NCBI GenBank assembly: GCA_937934305.1
Contig: CALHAG010000008.1
Location: 1 to 56,376, forward strand
Source: Candidatus Caldarchaeum subterraneum
Lineage (GTDB): Archaea > Thermoproteota > Nitrososphaeria_A > Caldarchaeales > Caldarchaeaceae
Length of the DNA stretch: 56,376 bases
Reading direction: 5' to 3'
Positions 53,235 through 56,376 of this stretch are shown in pieces. The notes under the pieces are model-generated. The model searched no databases, was not told where the DNA came from, and saw only the letters and a program-made list of their open reading frames with translations. How positions within the stretch are numbered: the stretch's first letter is position 1; each line of letters opens with the position of its first letter. Made by a program: the position numbers and the translations under genes.

Positions 53235-54286
53235 ACCAACAGCAGCGAGCTTTTGATAACCGAGACGTCGGAGACACCTTCCTCAATGTATTTCGCGATT
53301 GTTGAGAGGTTGCGTACCTCGGCCTCCTTTAGATAGATGAAGGCTATGAGGTTTAGCTGTTTGAAGGGTGTTTTGTAGAAGCTTTGTGAAGCCCATTTCA
53401 CTCGGTAGCTTTTCACCGTCTCCTCAATTGCTGAAACAACCTGTGCAACATCCTGCTCCGCCCGTATTCTGCTGAACACCGGGTTCTCAGGCAGTTGAGA
53501 CAACACCTTTTTCACGTCATCGGACTCGACCAAAATGTCTAACAACTGTCTCGGCACTTCAACGGTCTCCTCGGGCAGGAACTCTTTCAGGTTACTGGGC
53601 ACCAGCCCCCACAGCCGACCTCTAATCGCTATCGCCAAAGCTCTCAAATCTATTTCGAGAACCATGGCATGTTGAAGAAGCTTCCTCTCATCCCGTGGAG
53701 TCTTCCTATATGCTTTGTACAGTTGCTCGATATAGCCTTTGTCGATAACAGCGTCGACTGCTGAGAAGTCTCGTCGATTATTCCAAATCTCGACAGCTTT
53801 CTGCACGATGCTGTGATAGGGGGTGGCGAGAAATTCTTTAAGAAACTCTCCCAAGTCTTTAGCCGTTAAAGCTCTTAAAGCAGTGTCACGGACACCGAGA
53901 AGCTCCTCCGGATATAGGTCTATCCGCTTCAAAATCTCATCGTGGGCCAAGCCCAGTGCCCGTGACTTGAGAATGGTCTTGATGTTGAAGTAAACGTATC
54001 GGGTAAACAGTGCCTTTAACAGGTTAGGCCTGTTAGCTGTCTGAACCAGTTTATGATGTATGTTCACGAGTCCACGTGTGAGAGCTTTTTCGACCTCGAG
54101 GGCGGTGTATGGTTTCTGTAGTGTGGCGAGGAATGGGCCGTATGTTGTTGCACGGAGCCTGTCGACGAAGTCTGACAGGTTTTTTGAATATGCGAGGTCT
54201 TCGAGACCAGTAGCCGGCAGCAGCAGTGACTTTAGTGCGTATACTTTTGTCACCGCGTATACGGGGTCTCCGCGAAGAGTGACCAC
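53231..54286 (-). CDS. atpC: A/V-type ATP synthase subunit C
   Basis: This 351-residue all-helical protein with many repeated charged helices is of the V-type subunit C (d-like) family. It links the c-ring to the central stalk. Features such as VYAVTKVYALKSLLLP at the start, an LKEFLPEE turn and the late FKQLNLIAFIYLKEAEVRNL fit. It follows the small H-type subunit by 6 bases. The rest of the ATP synthase is not in the window. Confidence 0.85.
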   Translation of the reverse strand: MVTLRGDPVYAVTKVYALKSLLLPATGLEDLAYSKNLSDFVDRLRATTYGPFLATLQKPYTALEVEKALTRGLVNIHHKLVQTANRPNLLKALFTRYVYFNIKTILKSRALGLAHDEILKRIDLYPEELLGVRDTALRALTAKDLGEFLKEFLATPYHSIVQKAVEIWNNRRDFSAVDAVIDKGYIEQLYKAYRKTPRDERKLLQHAMVLEIDLRALAIAIRGRLWGLVPSNLKEFLPEETVEVPRQLLDILVESDDVKKVLSQLPENPVFSRIRAEQDVAQVVSAIEETVKSYRVKWASQSFYKTPFKQLNLIAFIYLKEAEVRNLSTIAKYIEEGVSDVSVIKSSLLLV

Positions 54287-54292
54287 GGCTGC

Positions 54293-54637
54293 TCAGCCTC
54301 GGATACCGAGAATTGTTTTCCGCACCAGCTCCTCGGCCTGAGTCTTAACCTGCTCGGCTCTTCTCCTGACTTTCTCAACCTCGTACACGCCCTTAGCCTG
54401 AATCTCTCGAGCAGCCTCCTCAGCTTTGCTGACCTCCTCGTCATACAGCCTGCTCTGCCACGCACGCATCTCCTCCAAAACAGCCTGCTTCCTCTTCTCC
54501 GCCTCCGCATAAGCCATGTCGAGGATAGCCCTTCTCATCGAGTTAGCCAACTCGTTAATCTCGTCGATAACCTTCTCAACTTGCTGAAGCTCATCAAGTA
54601 TCTTCTGCAGCTCGTCGACCACGGAGAAACTCGACAC
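54293..54637 (-). CDS. A/V-type ATP synthase subunit H-like stalk protein
   Basis: This 114-residue protein is almost all coiled-coil (alanine, glutamate, lysine and arginine rich), the character of the peripheral-stalk subunit H/G. Its position just before subunit C supports this. It starts at GTG. Because coiled coils are easily confused, the call leans on context. Confidence 0.7.
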   Translation of the reverse strand: MSSFSVVDELQKILDELQQVEKVIDEINELANSMRRAILDMAYAEAEKRKQAVLEEMRAWQSRLYDEEVSKAEEAAREIQAKGVYEVEKVRRRAEQVKTQAEELVRKTILGIRG

Positions 54638-54681
54638 ATCCCCGTTATAACCTTATTTCAGCCCAGAAAAATATACAGTCG

Positions 54682-54966
54682 ATGACGGACCTCGCTGAGG
54701 AGGTGAAAAAAGCTCTCTCCAAGCTGCGGGACCCTGTATCAAATGCTCCAGAAATCTTTCTCGAATGCGACGTCGTGATAGAGAAAGTAGGCGAAAACAG
54801 TCTCCACATAATATTGTATGCGCGAGACCCTTACTCTCCGAAGATGCTCACCTACGCCGAAGCAGCTAAGAGAATAGCTTCCAAAACAGCTCGGGTCGCG
54901 AGGGTCTTTGTGGAGGTGCGCAACCACTTCATGGCTGAGCAGATTAACCTGATGCTGAACGGATAA
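54682..54966 (+). CDS. Small protein, possibly MIP18/DUF59-like
   Basis: This 94-residue protein has a helix, then strands (LECDVVIEKVGENSLHIILYARDP), then two helices. This loosely resembles the MIP18/DUF59 family of iron-sulfur cluster factors, but the typical motifs are weak. The TATA-like box CTTATTTC is 27 bases upstream. Function is not assigned. Confidence 0.45.
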   Translation: MTDLAEEVKKALSKLRDPVSNAPEIFLECDVVIEKVGENSLHIILYARDPYSPKMLTYAEAAKRIASKTARVARVFVEVRNHFMAEQINLMLNG

Positions 54967-55003
54967 TCATACTTTTATCCAACCTCCTAGATGAGAACAT
55001 GTA

Positions 55004-56191
55004 ATGAACACAAACTTTTTCGGTGAAAGAACCGTTCTGATGATTCCCGGGCCCACGGAGCTTCATCCAGCCGTCCAGCGTGTGCTTAACTCCCCCATCA
55101 TGGCGCACTATGGACCTGAGTGGGCACCCGTTTACAACGAGGCTCTCAAGCTAGCGGCCGCCATCTTCAAGACTAAGCAAGAGGTTTTCATGATGCCTAC
55201 ACCAGGCACAGTCGCTCTCGAGACAGGAGTGGTTAGCTTAGTAGAGCCTGGGGAAAAGGTGGTTGCGGTTGTTAACGGATTCTTCAGCGAAAGACTCGCC
55301 GACATAGCGTCTTTAACAGGCGCAGAGACCATAAAGCTGGCGGCTGAGCTTGGCAAGGTCGTTGACCCCAACGAGCTTGACAAAGTTCTGAGTAAAAACA
55401 AAGACGTGAAGGCGGTTCTCGCTGTCCAAAACGAGACATCGACAGGTGTGTTAAACCCTATTCCAGAATATGCAAAAGTGGCTAGGCAGCATGATGCGCT
55501 CTTTGTGGTGGACGCTATCTCATCTTACGGCGGTGTTGAGATGGAGTTCGACGGCTGGGGTATCGATTTCTGTGTTGGATATGCCAACAAGTGTCTCGGC
55601 AGCATCCCCGGCACCGTTCCCGTGGCCGTTAGCGAGAAGGCCTGGGAGGCGTTTAGAAAGAGAAGGACACAGCCGAGGTCCTTTTTCACAAACCTCGGTG
55701 TCTGGAGACACTATATCGACGAATGGGCCCCAATCGGTCACCCCTATCCAACAACCATAAGCCCCCACGCAGTCCTCTGCTTCAAAGCCGCTGCGGAGGC
55801 CCTGCTTCAAGAGGGGCTGGAAAACCGTTACAGCCGACACCGTCTTGTGTCAGCTGCCTTCAGAAAAGCCGTCAGGTCCATGGGCCTCGAGACACTGCCT
55901 GAGGAGAGAGACGCATCACCCGTCGTAACAGCGGTCGCATTGCCTTCATCACTTTGGAAAGACGGTGGAAAAGTCGGGCAAATAATGCTGCAGAAACACC
56001 GCATCATGATAGGCGGCGGCCTCGCCCAACTACACAACAAAATAATCCGCATAGGACACATGTGCGTAACCGCGAGCAGCAGATACATCGTGCCAACCCT
56101 GGCGGCGCTAAGAGACACCTTCCAACAACTCGGCTACACCCTAAACGACGGCGTAGAAACCTTCATGAAGAACATAGGTGATTCAGGCTAA
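55004..56191 (+). CDS. Class V aminotransferase, alanine/serine-glyoxylate type
   Basis: This 395-residue PLP enzyme has the PGPTELHPAVQ start, VVDAISSYGGVEM with D170, and the PLP lysine K196 (GYANKCLGSIPG). The layout matches alanine- or serine-glyoxylate aminotransferases. The amino donor cannot be decided here. The ACTTTTATCC box (54971-54980) is about 28 bases upstream of the ATG, so it looks leaderless. Confidence 0.92.
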   Translation: MNTNFFGERTVLMIPGPTELHPAVQRVLNSPIMAHYGPEWAPVYNEALKLAAAIFKTKQEVFMMPTPGTVALETGVVSLVEPGEKVVAVVNGFFSERLADIASLTGAETIKLAAELGKVVDPNELDKVLSKNKDVKAVLAVQNETSTGVLNPIPEYAKVARQHDALFVVDAISSYGGVEMEFDGWGIDFCVGYANKCLGSIPGTVPVAVSEKAWEAFRKRRTQPRSFFTNLGVWRHYIDEWAPIGHPYPTTISPHAVLCFKAAAEALLQEGLENRYSRHRLVSAAFRKAVRSMGLETLPEERDASPVVTAVALPSSLWKDGGKVGQIMLQKHRIMIGGGLAQLHNKIIRIGHMCVTASSRYIVPTLAALRDTFQQLGYTLNDGVETFMKNIGDSG

Positions 56192-56222
56192 GCCTTAAAT
56201 CAATCAAAGCAGCATGTAGGCC

Positions 56223-56376
56223 ATGCCTCTACTCGGTGAAAAAGACAGAAGAGCCATTAGAAGCAGGCTAGAGGGTAACTTGGTCAATCCTGTCACGATG
56301 CGGGTTTTCACTCAGGAGTTTGAGTGCCAGTATTGTGCGGACCTTCGCTCTTTGGCTGAGGAGCTTGTCGAGATTG
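56223..56376 (+). CDS. Protein disulfide oxidoreductase-like gene (partial, runs off the window)
   Basis: About 51 N-terminal residues are present and the frame is open to the window end. A C35-x2-C38 motif (FECQYC) follows the strand VTMRVFT, a glutaredoxin/thioredoxin-like layout that resembles the N-terminal domain of archaeal protein disulfide oxidoreductases. A TATA-like box (CTTAAATCA, about 56193-56201) is about 27 bases upstream. Only the N-terminus is visible. Confidence 0.7.
   Translation, partial: MPLLGEKDRRAIRSRLEGNLVNPVTMRVFTQEFECQYCADLRSLAEELVEI

Overview
The window looks like part of the chromosome of a thermophilic archaeon of the TACK group. An aigarchaeal (Caldiarchaeum-like) lineage is my best guess, but this is an inference from gene content and not a placement. 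The archaeal signs are: archaeal-type arginyl- and tyrosyl-tRNA synthetases, topoisomerase VI subunit A, archaeal/vacuolar-type ATP synthase subunits C and H, beta-RFA-P synthase for the methanopterin family of cofactors, and a tRNA without encoded CCA. In addition, TATA-like boxes sit about 25-30 bases upstream of many start codons, which implies leaderless or near-leaderless mRNAs. Complex I membrane subunits, a B12-dependent ribonucleotide reductase, thiosulfate uptake and sulfur-relay genes, and a NnrS-like/hemerythrin pair fit a respiring, sulfur-using cell.

Positions 1-9200 form the accessory region. A type III-A CRISPR system runs leftward (csm1/cas10, csm2, csm3, csm4, and a csm5 cut by the window edge). 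It faces a 14-repeat array at 5624-6542 that also appears to be transcribed leftward, from a leader at its right end. cas6 diverges from that leader. No cas1, cas2 or CARF-domain effector is present in the window. To the right lie an IS5-type transposase pseudogene (7926-8582) and two small unassigned genes.

Positions 9200-21400 hold housekeeping genes: argS, an AIM24-family protein, an RNase J-like nuclease, sufC, an ECF-type S component with DUF309 and cutA, and nuoL and nuoM. Between nuoL and nuoM, on the opposite strand, is a gene for a KaiC-like protein that has lost its P-loop and carries a C-terminal V4R-like domain.

Positions 20678-28867 are a leftward peptide ABC transporter operon: a very large membrane-tethered binding protein, OppB, OppC, a 64-residue membrane protein, OppD, OppF, and a trailing membrane protein. 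Positions 28999-38700 contain tRNA-Asp, a NnrS-like membrane protein meeting a hemerythrin tail-to-tail, a ribbon-helix-helix protein, a radical SAM enzyme, an isocitrate/isopropylmalate-type dehydrogenase with homoserine kinase, a HAD hydrolase, a cupin, and a tight SWIM/metallophosphoesterase/top6A operon.

Positions 38721-56376 contain a nuoN-like gene, the B12-dependent reductase, tyrS, a DUF255 thioredoxin-like protein, and an MFS transporter. A lone 2-oxoacid dehydrogenase E2 follows, then DUF447 and RFA-P synthase genes, DUF1464, a divergent YeeE/TusA sulfur pair, ATP synthase subunits, a class V aminotransferase and the start of a disulfide-oxidoreductase-like gene. The genome is compact: divergent genes seem to share single TATA boxes and convergent genes overlap at their stop codons.
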